A stretch of 64,000 nt of DNA from Streptomyces sp. HSG2 (GCF_016598575.1 NZ_CP066801.1:806001-870000); one strand, 5' to 3'; shown: positions 1-9,410, counted from the stretch's first letter. Numbers and translations are program-made. Notes: generated from the letters alone by a model not told the origin.

Positions 1-836
<836 letters not shown>

Positions 837-956
837 CTACCCAGGCCCTTTCGACACCATCCACCGGGCGACACATGATCACACCATCGCGTGAATCCGG
901 GTCGAACGCCGGAATCGCCCCACGCCGGCGTCACCCACCGCGCCCGGCACGGGGGT

Positions 957-1604
957 TCAGGATCGACCGACCTCGCGCTCCAAGCCCGCGGCGAGCGCGA
1001 CGTAGCGGGCGCGTCGGGTGACCGGCACCAGGGACCGGATCATCAGTCGCCACATCTCGGCGACCCGGCGGGGCCGAAGGTCCAGGGCGTCCAGCGTGCG
1101 CCCCACGACATCGGTGCCGACGAAGGAGGCGACGAGGGCGTGACTGACCGCGTCGACGTCGACGTCGGGGTGCAGGTCCGCGGTGTCCAGCGCCCGGGAG
1201 AGCCGGGTGGAGGCCAGTTCCATCCACTCGGTGTAGGGATGCGTCAGGGGCGGCCGGACCTCGTGGCCTTCGTTGGCGAGCCGGAGTCCGGCCCGGAGTA
1301 TCGGCCCCTCGACGGAGAGCCGGGCGATGCCGAACGTCAGTCGCATCAGGGACTCCAACGGGGAGTACCCCCTCGTGTCCAGATCCGCCGCGAGACGACG
1401 CGAGGTACGCGACTGCAACTCCATGATGGCGTGGGCCAGATCCTCCTTCGCGGCGAAGTGGAAGTAGAGGGCTCCCTTGGTGACGTGCGCGTGCGCCACG
1501 ATGTCGCTGAGACTGGTGTTCTCATAGCCCTGCCGGTCGAACAGGTCGGCGGTGGCCGTGATGATCGTCGCGCGCGTCTGCTCGGCGCGTAGCTGTCTCG
1601 CCAT
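957..1604 (-). CDS. cprB: TetR-family gamma-butyrolactone-receptor homologue, CprB type
   Basis: A 215-residue TetR-family repressor. The N-terminal helix-turn-helix spans about residues 8-55 and includes the signature VTKGALYFHFAAKEDLAHAI, found in ArpA/ScbR/CprB receptors. The rest is the ligand-binding domain, including the conserved RLTFGIARL and ILRAGLRLA stretches. The near-identity of the opening (MARQLRAEQTRATII) to S. coelicolor CprB, and its position beside geoA, support the name. Family members control secondary metabolism and development; CprB itself was described as having no clear butyrolactone ligand. The ATG at 1604 has AGGAG about ten bases upstream. No afsA-type synthase is visible in the window, which suits an orphan receptor. 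Confidence 0.92.
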   Translation of the reverse strand: MARQLRAEQTRATIITATADLFDRQGYENTSLSDIVAHAHVTKGALYFHFAAKEDLAHAIMELQSRTSRRLAADLDTRGYSPLESLMRLTFGIARLSVEGPILRAGLRLANEGHEVRPPLTHPYTEWMELASTRLSRALDTADLHPDVDVDAVSHALVASFVGTDVVGRTLDALDLRPRRVAEMWRLMIRSLVPVTRRARYVALAAGLEREVGRS

Positions 1605-1706
1605 CGGCGGAACACTCCTGCGCTGGAAGGGACGGGGCAGGCCCCCCGTGTCACCCCCCTGGCAACACCGGACACACGATAACTCACCAGGCCGAAGCGT
1701 CGCCCC

Positions 1707-2663
1707 TCAGCCCAGGCCCGCCGATCGGAGCCAGTCCTCGGCGACGTCCATCGGGTCCTCCTTGTCCAGTTGGACGCGGGCGTCCAGTTCCATCAGGGTC
1801 GCGGTGTCGAGGGCGGCGGACACCGCGTCGAGCGCCAGGACGGCCTCCGCCGGCATGTCGTCCTCCCGCACCAGTGGTTGCACGTTCTGGAAGCCGAAGA
1901 GATTCTCCGGATCGCGCAGCACGACGAAGCCCTCCCGGTCGATGGCCGGGTCGGTGGTGAACAGGTCGGCGGCCTGCACGGTGTCGTCCTTCAACGCCGT
2001 CCGGGTCAGCGGACCGCCTGCGTCGAGCGCCTTGAAGGACGCGAACTCCACCCCGTAGACCGATTCCAACCCGGCCAGGCCCTGGTGGCGGGTCTGGAAC
2101 TCCGGCGATCCGCCGATCACCAGCTCGCCCGCGACGTCGGCCAGGTCGGCGATGGAGGACTCGGAGGTCAGCCCGTACTCGCGCGCGGTCTCGGCGTTGA
2201 CGCTCACCGAGTCCTTGTTCTCCGCGCGCGACGGCCGGAGCAGGGCGAGTCCTTCGTCGAGGCGTTCCTCGATCGCGGCGGTGGTCTCCTCGACCGTCTC
2301 CGGCGCGGCCTCCGGGTCGAAGTAGGAGAGCAGGGCACCGTTGTACTCGGGAAGGACGGTGACGGAGCCGTTCCGCATGAGACCGTACGTCGTCTCCCGG
2401 CTGCCGATGTTGTGCTTGTACGCCACCCGGACGCCCTTGGCCCGCATGGCCTCGCCGTAGATGTCGGCCAACAGCGTGCTCTCCGCGAAGTTGTTCGAGC
2501 CGACGACGACCGTGCCCTCCTCCGCCCGCCCGCCCGAGAGCGGGTCGGTCCCGCCGCCGGAGGCGCACCCCACCAGCAGCGTCGCGGCGGCCAACACGGC
2601 CATGAACGCCCCGGCACCCGGGTGTCTCGTCCTGAACCTGCCGTAGCGTCTGGTGGAAGCCAT
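1707..2663 (-). CDS. Osmoprotectant (betaine/proline/choline-type) ABC transporter, substrate-binding lipoprotein
   Basis: A 318-residue OpuAC/ProX-type binding protein. The signal peptide ends in the lipobox LLVGC (Cys near residue 33), so it should be membrane-anchored on the outer face. The mature start VVVGSNNFAESTLLADIY is typical of the family, which binds quaternary ammonium osmolytes. The ATG at 2663 is preferred over the longer form because that form would place the signal peptide too far inside. It is the last gene of a four-gene operon (ATPase, permease, permease, binding protein), 87 bases after the second permease. Exact substrate is not resolvable from sequence. Confidence 0.88.
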   Translation of the reverse strand: MASTRRYGRFRTRHPGAGAFMAVLAAATLLVGCASGGGTDPLSGGRAEEGTVVVGSNNFAESTLLADIYGEAMRAKGVRVAYKHNIGSRETTYGLMRNGSVTVLPEYNGALLSYFDPEAAPETVEETTAAIEERLDEGLALLRPSRAENKDSVSVNAETAREYGLTSESSIADLADVAGELVIGGSPEFQTRHQGLAGLESVYGVEFASFKALDAGGPLTRTALKDDTVQAADLFTTDPAIDREGFVVLRDPENLFGFQNVQPLVREDDMPAEAVLALDAVSAALDTATLMELDARVQLDKEDPMDVAEDWLRSAGLG

Positions 2664-2750
2664 TGGTCGATCCAATCCAGCGAGGTGGCGGCCCGTCAAC
2701 AACGGGCCGGTCACGGTTTGCTCACCTCGGGACACCGGGTCTCGGCCCGA

Positions 2751-3416
2751 TCACCCGCGGCGCGTTCCCGGGGACACCAGCAGCCTGCCGGCGGCCCAGA
2801 AGATCGCGAGCGTGACCAGGGCCAGTGCGGCGACGAGCGTCGCCCCTCCGACCACCTTGCCGTAGTCCCGCTGGTAGAGGCCGTCGACGATGTACCGGCC
2901 GACGCCCCCCAGTCCCACGTAGGCGGCGATCGTGGCGGTGGAGACGATCTGCACGGCCGCCGACCGCAGGCCGCTCAGGACGAGGGGCAGCGCGACGGGC
3001 AGTTCCACGTGGAACAGCACGCCCGACTCGGTCATGCCCGACCCGCGCGCGGCGTCCACCGCGGCGGGGTCGACGGAGCGCACCGCTTCGTAGGTGGTGA
3101 CCAGGATCGGCGGCACCGCCAGGACCACGAGCGGGATCATCGCCGGCAGCAGTCCGATGCCGAGCAGTACCGCCATCAGGACGAGCAGGCCGAAGCTGGG
3201 CAGCGCGCGGGCGGCGGTGGCGACGAACGCCAGCGCGTCGCCACCTCGTCCGGTGTGTCCGGTGAGCAGGCCGGCGGGAAGTCCGATCAGCGCGGCGAGG
3301 GCCAGGGCGAGCAAGGAGTATCGGGCGTGCTCCAGCAGTCGGTGCGGGATCCCGTCGTACCCCTGCCACTGCGTCGCGTCGCCGAAGAACGCGACGGCGA
3401 AGTTCCACACGTTCAC
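2751..3416 (-). CDS. Osmoprotectant ABC transporter permease (second subunit)
   Basis: A 221-residue inner-membrane permease of the OpuCB/OpuCD type. Several hydrophobic segments are visible (for example around ARYSLLALALAALIGLPAGLL and FGLLVLMAVLLGIGLLPAMI). The EAA-like loop, DAARGSGMTESGVLFHVELP, contacts the ATPase. The start is GTG at 3416, whose GTGA overlaps the stop of the upstream permease, implying translational coupling. It pairs with the 3413-4114 permease to form the channel. An in-frame upstream extension exists but is out of the family's size range. Confidence 0.9.
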   Translation of the reverse strand: MNVWNFAVAFFGDATQWQGYDGIPHRLLEHARYSLLALALAALIGLPAGLLTGHTGRGGDALAFVATAARALPSFGLLVLMAVLLGIGLLPAMIPLVVLAVPPILVTTYEAVRSVDPAAVDAARGSGMTESGVLFHVELPVALPLVLSGLRSAAVQIVSTATIAAYVGLGGVGRYIVDGLYQRDYGKVVGGATLVAALALVTLAIFWAAGRLLVSPGTRRG

Positions 3417-4114
3417 CGCGATCGCCCCTCCCCGGCGCTCGACGTGCGAGCACCGCTCCGGCCGCCTCGACGTTCGGGGCGCGGCATCCACGGTGTCATC
3501 AGGGCGCGGGCTCCGACCAACAGGGCGTCGCAGACCACCGCGAGCGCCGCGATGGTGAGCACCGCGGTCACCGCCAACTCCGGTCGGTCGTACTTCTGCG
3601 CGGCGGCGAGCAGGTTGCCGAGCGCGCCCTGATTGCCGATCAGGGCACCCACGCTGACCAGGGAGATCCCGGACACCGTCGCCACACGCAGGCCGGCGAC
3701 GATGGCGGGGGCCGCGATCGGCAACTGCACCCGCGTGTAGCGGCGTACGGGGCCGAAGCCCATGGCGGTGGCCGCGGCCAGGGTCTCCTCGGGCACCGAC
3801 CGGACGCCGTCGACGATGGCCGGCACCAGCACCACCAGGCTGTAGACGGCGAGAGGGATCATCACCGTCAGCTCGGTCTGTCCGGTGTAGTCGATCAGCA
3901 CGACGAAGAAGGCCAGCGACGGGATGGCGTAGAGCACGGTCGTCGCCCCCAGCACCGGTGGGTAGATCCGGGGCACCCGCACGCACAGTTGGGCGATCGG
4001 CAGCGCCAGCAGCAGCCCCACGAGGACGGGGACAAGCGCCTCCCGCAGGTGCAGGCCGATCAGGCCGGCGTAGGTGTTCTGCAGGTCGCTCGGGATGTCG
4101 AGAAAGCCGTTCAC
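3413..4114 (-). CDS. Osmoprotectant ABC transporter permease (first subunit)
   Basis: A 233-residue polytopic permease of the OpuC type. The N-terminus reads VNGFLDIPSDLQNTYAGL, followed by five or so membrane segments. The EAA loop (AAATAMGFGPVRRYTRVQLP) is clear. The C-terminal tail is Arg-rich (WMPRPERRGGRSG). Start GTG at 4114 overlaps the ATPase stop as GTGA, and its own stop overlaps the next permease start in the same way, so the three genes are probably translated as a coupled unit. Substrate by family is glycine betaine, proline betaine, choline or similar. Confidence 0.9.
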   Translation of the reverse strand: MNGFLDIPSDLQNTYAGLIGLHLREALVPVLVGLLLALPIAQLCVRVPRIYPPVLGATTVLYAIPSLAFFVVLIDYTGQTELTVMIPLAVYSLVVLVPAIVDGVRSVPEETLAAATAMGFGPVRRYTRVQLPIAAPAIVAGLRVATVSGISLVSVGALIGNQGALGNLLAAAQKYDRPELAVTAVLTIAALAVVCDALLVGARALMTPWMPRPERRGGRSGARTSSAGEGRSR

Positions 4115-5235
4115 CGCTCCGCCCCCGCTTCCTCGGTCTCCCGCGCGCGCGATTCGCGTATCGCCTCGCCGATGGCGGCCTGGGAGACCACGCCGACGAC
4201 CCGGCCGTCGGCGTCGACGGCGACCGCCCACCCCGTCGGCGAGAGCACGGCGCGGTCCAACGCGACGCGGAGGGAGTCGACCCCGGGGGTGAAAGGGCGT
4301 CCGTACGGCACCAGTCGGCGACCGTCCGGATCACCGGCGGCCCGAGGACCCGGCTCCCCCCAGCCGAGTGGGCGTCCCTCGGCGTCGGTCATCAGCAGGC
4401 GGGGGACGCCCTCGGCGGCGGCCATCCGCTCGGCGGTCGCGTCGATCCGCACCACGGGAGTGGTCGTCAACCGCACGGCGGAGGACGGGAAGAAGGACAG
4501 GCGCCGGATGCCGCGGTCGGCGCCGAGGAAGTCCTCGACGAACTCGTCCGCGGGGTCGGCCAGCAGGTCGGCGGGCGGCGCGACCTGGGCGAGCCCGCCG
4601 CCCTTCCGCAGTACGGCGACCCGGGTGCCCAGTCTCACCGCCTCGTCGATGTCGTGCGTGACGAAGACGACGGTCTTGCCCAGGTCGTCCTGGAGACGCA
4701 GCAGTTCGCCCTGGAGGTCCTTGCGGACCACCGGGTCGACCGCGGAGAAGGGCTCGTCCATCAGCAGCACCGGGGGGTCGGCGGCGAGGGCCCGTGCGAC
4801 GCCGACGCGCTGTCGCTGACCACCGGAGAGCTGGTACGGGTACCGGCGGCCGAGGGCAGCGTCGAGTCCGACCCGGTCCATGAGCTCGCCGGCGCGGACC
4901 CGGCACTCCCGTCTTCCGACGCCGAGCAGCCGGGGCACCGTCGCGATGTTGTCGAGGACCGTGCGGTGGGGGAACAGCCCGGCGTTCTGGATGACGTAGC
5001 CCATGGACCTGCGCAGAGCGGTGACGGGGCGTTCGCGGATGTCGACGCCATCGAGGAACACCGCGCCCTCGGTGGGCTCCACCATCCTGTTGATCATCCG
5101 CAGCGTCGTGGTCTTGCCGCAGCCTGAGGGGCCGACCAGGACGGTGATCGACCGCTCGGGTATCTCCAGGGAGAGTCGATCGACCGCCACGGTGCCGTCC
5201 GGGTACCGCTTGGTCACTGATTCCATCCGTATCAA
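4111..5235 (-). CDS. Osmoprotectant ABC transporter ATP-binding protein with C-terminal CBS-like region
   Basis: A 374-residue OpuCA/ProV-type ATPase. Walker A GPSGCGKTT, signature LSGGQRQRV and Walker B VLLMDEPFSAVD are all intact in the first 230 residues. The C-terminal 140 residues resemble the CBS region that senses ionic strength in OpuA-type systems, including GWAVAVDADGRVVGVVSQAAIGEAI. The start is taken as the TTG at 5235 (MIRMESVTKRY). GGGAGG lies about 11 bases before it, whereas it directly abuts the in-frame GTG at 5247, leaving no room for a ribosome. First gene of the importer operon; osmotic induction is expected from family knowledge, not seen here. Confidence 0.9.
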   Translation of the reverse strand: MIRMESVTKRYPDGTVAVDRLSLEIPERSITVLVGPSGCGKTTTLRMINRMVEPTEGAVFLDGVDIRERPVTALRRSMGYVIQNAGLFPHRTVLDNIATVPRLLGVGRRECRVRAGELMDRVGLDAALGRRYPYQLSGGQRQRVGVARALAADPPVLLMDEPFSAVDPVVRKDLQGELLRLQDDLGKTVVFVTHDIDEAVRLGTRVAVLRKGGGLAQVAPPADLLADPADEFVEDFLGADRGIRRLSFFPSSAVRLTTTPVVRIDATAERMAAAEGVPRLLMTDAEGRPLGWGEPGPRAAGDPDGRRLVPYGRPFTPGVDSLRVALDRAVLSPTGWAVAVDADGRVVGVVSQAAIGEAIRESRARETEEAGAER

Positions 5236-5527
5236 GGCGCCGATCACCCTCCCGGTTGGCGGACGCTTGCCGGCGCGACGGCCGCTCCGGCCGGGACCGG
5301 CGGGCGGGCCCCCCGGGGACGGAGGGCGGCCGTGTCGCCGAGCGAGTCTAATCCGGCGTCAGGCAATCCTCGTCCGCGGGGGAGGCGGCGAGACGCGCGC
5401 TCGCCGCGGGTTTCCTCGCCGCCCACGTCCCCGGTGTCCCGACCGGCGGCGACGACCGCGATCCGGTCGACCTTACGAGGCGGTGACGCCCCGGGCGCGG
5501 CCCACGGCCGGCGGACCTCACCGGGCC

Positions 5528-5533
5528 TAGCGT
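5528..5533 (+). promoter_or_regulatory. -10-like hexamer for leaderless SDR transcript
   Basis: TAGCGT lies six bases before the ATG at 5540. There is no Shine-Dalgarno sequence between them, which fits transcription starting at or next to the ATG. No convincing -35 box is seen. Confidence 0.4.
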
Positions 5534-5539
5534 GAGCGC

Positions 5540-6526
5540 ATGCGTGTACTGGTCACCGGCGGTGCCGGTTTCATCGGGTCCCATGTCGTCGAAGCCCTGC
5601 GGGCGCGCGGCCACCACCCCGTGGTGTACGACGTCCGCGTCGATCCCGCGTCGGACGTGCGGGACCCGGAGGCGGTGCGTCGCGCGCTGTCCGGGGTGGA
5701 CGCGGTGAGTCACCAGGCCGCGATGGTCGGACTCGGCACGGGCTTCGCGGACGCGGCGGACTACGTCTCCCACAACGACCTCGGCACGGCCGTGCTGCTG
5801 GCCGAGATGGCGCGGGCCGATGTGCGGCGCCTGGTGCTGGCGGGGTCCATGGTCGTGTACGGGGAGGGCCGCTACGTATGCGCCCGACACGGCGCGGTCC
5901 GCCCTGGTCCCCGCGCCGTGGTGGACCTGGCCGCGGGGAGGTTCGATCCGCCCTGTCCCGACTGCGGCGCGGAGTTGTCGCCCGAGCGGGTGGTCGAGAG
6001 CGCTCCGCCGGACCCACGGAACGTGTACGCGACGACCAAGCTCGCCCAGGAGCACCTGGCCGCCGCCTGGGCCCGCTCCACCGGCGGGGCGGCCGTCAGC
6101 CTGCGATACCACAACGTGTACGGCCCGCGCATGCCCCGGGACACCCCCTACGCGGGGGTCGCCTCCTTCTTCCGCTCCGCGCTGGCGCGGGGCGAGCCTC
6201 CGAGGGTCTTCGAGGACGGGCGCCAGCAACGGGACTTCGTCCACGTCCGGGACGTCGCCGCCGCCAACGTCGCCGCTCTGGAGGCGGGTTCCCCGGCGGG
6301 CACGCTGGAGGCCTACAACACGGGCAGCGGCGAGCCGCACACCGTCGGCGAGATGGCACGGGCGCTGGCCGCCGCCCACGGCGGGCCGGAGCCCGTGGTG
6401 ACGGGCGACTACCGACTGGGGGACGTGCGGCACATCACCGCCGACTCCGCTCGGCTCCGGAAGGAGTTGGGCTGGCGGCCCGAGGTGGAGTTCACAAAGG
6501 GCGTGGCGGAGTTCGCCCTGTCTTGA
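5540..6526 (+). CDS. NAD-dependent sugar-nucleotide epimerase/dehydratase (extended SDR), 3' end at insertion boundary
   Basis: A 328-residue extended short-chain dehydrogenase. The Rossmann motif GGAGFIGSH is at residues 7-15, and the catalytic YxxxK is seen as YATTK near residue 168. A Cys-rich insert (CARH ... CPDCG, about residues 114-149) could form a small metal site, as in a subset of sugar-nucleotide SDRs. Likely substrate is a UDP- or dTDP-sugar. The C-terminus stops at EFALS, and its TGA is formed at the edge of the inserted tnpB element, so a few native residues were probably lost. Glycan genes at 11.5-13.8 kb may be its original partners, now separated by about 3 kb of mobile DNA and a two-component system. 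Confidence 0.85.
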   Translation: MRVLVTGGAGFIGSHVVEALRARGHHPVVYDVRVDPASDVRDPEAVRRALSGVDAVSHQAAMVGLGTGFADAADYVSHNDLGTAVLLAEMARADVRRLVLAGSMVVYGEGRYVCARHGAVRPGPRAVVDLAAGRFDPPCPDCGAELSPERVVESAPPDPRNVYATTKLAQEHLAAAWARSTGGAAVSLRYHNVYGPRMPRDTPYAGVASFFRSALARGEPPRVFEDGRQQRDFVHVRDVAAANVAALEAGSPAGTLEAYNTGSGEPHTVGEMARALAAAHGGPEPVVTGDYRLGDVRHITADSARLRKELGWRPEVEFTKGVAEFALS

Positions 6527-6536
6527 CATCCTCCCC

Positions 6537-6548
6537 GCCCTAAAGGAC
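6537..6548. repeat. 12-bp target-site duplication, left copy
   Basis: GCCCTAAAGGAC directly precedes the left terminal repeat of the IS4-group element and recurs exactly at 8058-8069. The original site is the loop and stem of the tnpB element's terminal hairpin. Confidence 0.93.
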
Positions 6549-6572
6549 AAGGCCGTGAAGTTACGGTCCGGG
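6549..6572. repeat. Left terminal inverted repeat of the IS4-group element
   Basis: Twenty-four bases starting AAGGCCGTGAAGTTA. Compared with the complement of 8034-8057, 22 of 24 match and the outer 15 are perfect. Confidence 0.9.
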
Positions 6573-6680
6573 CTGGGTTGTCGATAGGGCTGTGATCTGC
6601 GGGTTCGGGAGACGCAAGAAGCGGAGCCCCGGTAGAACTGGCAGTCGACCAAGACAACCGTTCACTCACCGGAGGCTCCG

Positions 6681-8045
6681 CTGTCCGGACAGTCTGCCAT
6701 CACGCGTGTCGTCAAGGTGGCCGAAGGACTCTATGCCCCGGGTCACTTAGGTGAGTTGACCCGGATCGTTCCGTTCGAGCTGGTCGATGCCGTGCTTGTC
6801 GAGTGCGGAACGGTCCAGCAACGGCTGCGGAAACTGCCCGCGCGGGTCATTGTCTACCTGCTGCTGGCCGCAGCCCTGTTCGAGGACTGCGGCTATCGCG
6901 AGGTATGGCGCAAGCTCACCGGCGCCCTGGTGGGGCTGCCCCTGGTGAAAGTGACCGCGACCGCGCTGTGGCACGCCCGCTGCCGGCTCGGCGTGCGCCC
7001 GATGCGAGCCCTGTTCGACGTCCTGCGCGGACCCGTCTCCGCGATCCGTACGACCGGAGCACGCTGGAAGGGCCTGCTCGTCGTCGCGATCGACGGTACC
7101 CACCTGGACGTCGCCGACGACGAAGCGGTCCGCGCCAAGCTGGGCAAGGGGTCCAACCAGTACACCGCCGCCTCGGGATACCCGCAGGTCATGCTGGTGG
7201 CCCTGGTCGCCTGCGGCACCCGCGCGGTCATCGACGCGGTCTTCGGGCCCCGCAAGCCCGGCGAGTCCGTCCTGGGCCGCCGCCTGGCACGCTCCCTGAC
7301 CAACGACATGATCGTCCTGCTGGACCGGGGATTCTCCTCCAATCCGTTCCTGACGACCGTCGCCGGCGCCGGAGCGGACTTCCTCGCCCGTCTCTCCTCG
7401 GGACGCAAGCCGCCCGTCCTGGCCGTCTTTGCGGACGGCTCGTTCCTGTCCAGGATCGGTGACATCGAGGTCCGCGTCATCATCTGCGAGATCACCATCG
7501 CCACCAGCGCGGGCCGCCGCACCGGCGCCTACCGGCTGGCCACCACGCTCCTTGACCATCGCACCCACCCGGCATTCGACCTGGTCAGGCTCTATCACGA
7601 GCGCTGGGAAGTGGAATCGGCCTACTTCGAGATCAAGAAATCGATGCTCGGCCGACGCGTCCTGCGCTCTCGGACCTGGCCCGGCATCGCCCAGGAGATC
7701 TACGCTCTCCTGACCGCCTACCAGGTGATCCGGATCGCCATAGCCGACGCTGCCCAGGCATCCGGCGCCGATCCCGACCGATGCAGCTTCTCCATCGCCC
7801 TGAACACCGCCCGTGACCAGATCGTCCAGGCTCAAGGCGTGATCGCCGACACCGTCATCGACCTCGTCGGCGCGATCGGGCACGCGGTCCTGGGCACTCT
7901 CATGCCCGCCCGGCGAATCCGCCTCGGCCCCCGCGCGGTCAAACGGCCCTTGTCCCGATACGCCTACAAGAGCATCAAAGTCGACCGCCACACGTACAAG
8001 GCCACCATCAGCATCGACATCTTGACGTCGGCTCCCGAACCCTAA
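6681..8045 (+). CDS. IS4-group DDE transposase
   Basis: Catalyses cut-and-paste movement of the element. Counting from the in-frame GTG at 6717 (442 residues), the catalytic Asp residues are D126 in AIDGTH and D203 in LLDRGF. The IS4 signature Y-(2)-R-(3)-E-(6)-K is exact at Y293, R296, E300, K307 (YHERWEVESAYFEIK). An N-terminal IS4-type domain precedes the RNase H fold. The extent given begins at a CTG at 6681 because GGAGG (6671-6675) sits five bases before it and the reading frame stays open (LSGQSAITRVVKVAEG). The conventional GTG at 6717 lacks a ribosome site. The frame is undamaged, so the protein is probably functional. Confidence 0.92.
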   Translation: MSGQSAITRVVKVAEGLYAPGHLGELTRIVPFELVDAVLVECGTVQQRLRKLPARVIVYLLLAAALFEDCGYREVWRKLTGALVGLPLVKVTATALWHARCRLGVRPMRALFDVLRGPVSAIRTTGARWKGLLVVAIDGTHLDVADDEAVRAKLGKGSNQYTAASGYPQVMLVALVACGTRAVIDAVFGPRKPGESVLGRRLARSLTNDMIVLLDRGFSSNPFLTTVAGAGADFLARLSSGRKPPVLAVFADGSFLSRIGDIEVRVIICEITIATSAGRRTGAYRLATTLLDHRTHPAFDLVRLYHERWEVESAYFEIKKSMLGRRVLRSRTWPGIAQEIYALLTAYQVIRIAIADAAQASGADPDRCSFSIALNTARDQIVQAQGVIADTVIDLVGAIGHAVLGTLMPARRIRLGPRAVKRPLSRYAYKSIKVDRHTYKATISIDILTSAPEP

Positions 8046-8057
8046 CTTCACGGCCTT
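8034..8057. repeat. Right terminal inverted repeat of the IS4-group element
   Basis: Complement of the left end; it closes with TAACTTCACGGCCTT, a perfect 15-base match to 6549-6563. It lies directly after the transposase gene, whose stop codon is within 15 bases. Confidence 0.9.
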
Positions 8058-8069
8058 GCCCTAAAGGAC
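8058..8069. repeat. 12-bp target-site duplication, right copy
   Basis: GCCCTAAAGGAC, identical to 6537-6548. It also contains the TAG stop (CTA at 8061-8063 on the plus strand) of the degenerate tnpB, so the IS4-group insertion left the tnpB 3' end intact. Confidence 0.93.
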
Positions 8070-9237
8070 GGGGATTCCTGGCTCACGTTGGCTGGGGACC
8101 AGCGGTCCGCCGGCTCTTACACGATCGACACCAGCCGGGTTGAGACCAGCCCGGACCAGCATCACGCGGGCGGAGTTCTTGTCCCTGGGGGATACGACTG
8201 CGCACGCGGTGCAGGTGTAGGTACGTTCGGAAAGATGGATGTCCCGTGCGTGTTTGCGGCCCATCTCGATCAGGGCCGTCTTGGTGACGCCGATCGCCGC
8301 GTCGGCGGCTTTGCGGGCCATGGTGGTCTTGGCGAGGAACTTCGGGCGGAAGTCCTCGACGGCGATCGCGTCGTGGTCGCGGACCACGGACTTGGCCCAC
8401 TTACGGGCGGTGTCCTGGCGTTGCCGGGCGACCTTCTTGTGCACCTTCACGGTCTGCCGCCGCGCCTGCCGGTAGCCGTTGGAGGCCGCCTGCCGGCGCG
8501 CGGGGCGGCGGCGGGCCGTCATCCGCTGGTAGTGGGCGAGGCGCTGCGCGGCTTTCTTGCCGTGCTTCGGCGTGGGGGAGGTCGTGGGCCTCGGACGTGG
8601 TGGTGGCGGTCTCCCTGACGCCCCAGTCCACGCCGAGCACCCGGCCCGTTGCCGGGAGCGGCCGCAGCTCGGTCGCGACGACGAACGACGCGTACCAGTG
8701 CCCCAAGGAGTCCTGGTAGACACGCACCGAGGTGGGTGCGGCCGGGAGATCGCGGGACCAGACGACCGTCAGGACAATGCCGCCCGCGACGTGCAGACGG
8801 CCGTCCCTCAGCCGGAAGCCCCGGGTGGTGTAGTTCAGCGTCGGCAGCGCGTCCCGCTTGCGCTTGATGCGGGGCATCCCGGCGCGCTGCTGGAGCGGCA
8901 GCTTCGCCTTGATGTCCTTGAGTGCCTTGGCGCGGGACTTGGCGAAGTCGCGGATGGTCTGCTGCCGCGGCACCGAGGCACCCTCACGCAGCCACGACAT
9001 CGTGGTGCGGGCCTCGGTCAGCATCTTGTCCAGCTGGGCCGGACCGCACGTCGTCTTCTCGGCCGCGTCCCGGTTCGCGGCGTGGATCTTGCGGGACATG
9101 GCCACGCACTCGTTCCACACCCAGCGGCAGCGCGCCCACTCGGCCGTCAGGCCCGCGCGGGCGGTCGACGACACACGAAGCCGGAAGGTGTACCGAGCAT
9201 GCCCAGCATCCCTCTGCCGCACCCCTGGCGTCGTCAT
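8061..9237 (-). pseudogene. tnpB: tnpB (RuvC-like RNA-guided nuclease family) pseudogene, frameshifted and with a zinc-ribbon deletion
   Basis: The N-terminal 210 or so residues are typical TnpB, with the first RuvC Asp in VLGVDWGV (D204). The frame breaks near 8568-8570: one extra base turns the expected DLPHAKHGKKA into DLPHAEARQES. The remainder continues in the next frame with the RuvC Glu (AIAVEDFRPKF) and the last Asp (SPRDKNSARVML). The segment between GRKHARDIHL and SERTYTCTAC is about 20-25 residues shorter than usual, so the first CxxC of the zinc ribbon is missing. Two independent lesions make it inactive. It ends at a TAG inside the element's terminal hairpin, as many tnpB genes do. 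Confidence 0.88.
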
Positions 9238-9251
9238 GGCATCATCGTAGC

Positions 9252-9410
9252 ATGGAACCTGAGAAGCGGATCTCTCTCCGCCTGCCCGCTGACCCGCATG
9301 AACGCCTCGTCGAGAAGGCCCGGACCGACCGACGGTCCCTCAACTCCGAGATCGTCCACCTACTTGAGGCCGCCCTCGGCCCGGTGGGTGGAGACAACCA
9401 ATCGCCCTGA
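9252..9410 (+). CDS. Small ribbon-helix-helix (Arc-like) protein divergent from tnpB
   Basis: A 52-residue protein reading EKRISLRLPADPHERLVEKA near the N-terminus, then an amphipathic helix pair ending in SEIVHLLEAAL. This is a ribbon-helix-helix DNA-binding fold, as in Arc/CopG. It starts 14 bases from the tnpB start on the opposite strand, so both share one short promoter region. A natural guess is autoregulation of the element. The stop codon lies inside a hairpin at 9399-9419. Too short for routine gene calling; the start is the ATG at 9252. Function in the element is inference. Confidence 0.75.
   Translation: MEPEKRISLRLPADPHERLVEKARTDRRSLNSEIVHLLEAALGPVGGDNQSP

Larger units (their letters stand above)
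6549..8057 (+). mobile_element. IS4-group insertion sequence (1509 bp)
   Basis: A complete element bounded by terminal inverted repeats. The outer 15 bases, AAGGCCGTGAAGTTA at 6549-6563 and its complement at 8043-8057, match perfectly; over 24 bases two mismatches appear. It carries one transposase gene, and a 12-bp direct duplication flanks it. Length, duplication size and a DDE transposase with the YREK signature all fit the IS4 group. The intact ends and identical duplications suggest a fairly recent insertion that could still be active. Confidence 0.93.

Noticed and set aside
1770..3632. A 620-residue plus-strand open frame across the importer genes
   Set aside because: Antisense shadow of the binding protein and permease; low-complexity composition, no motifs.
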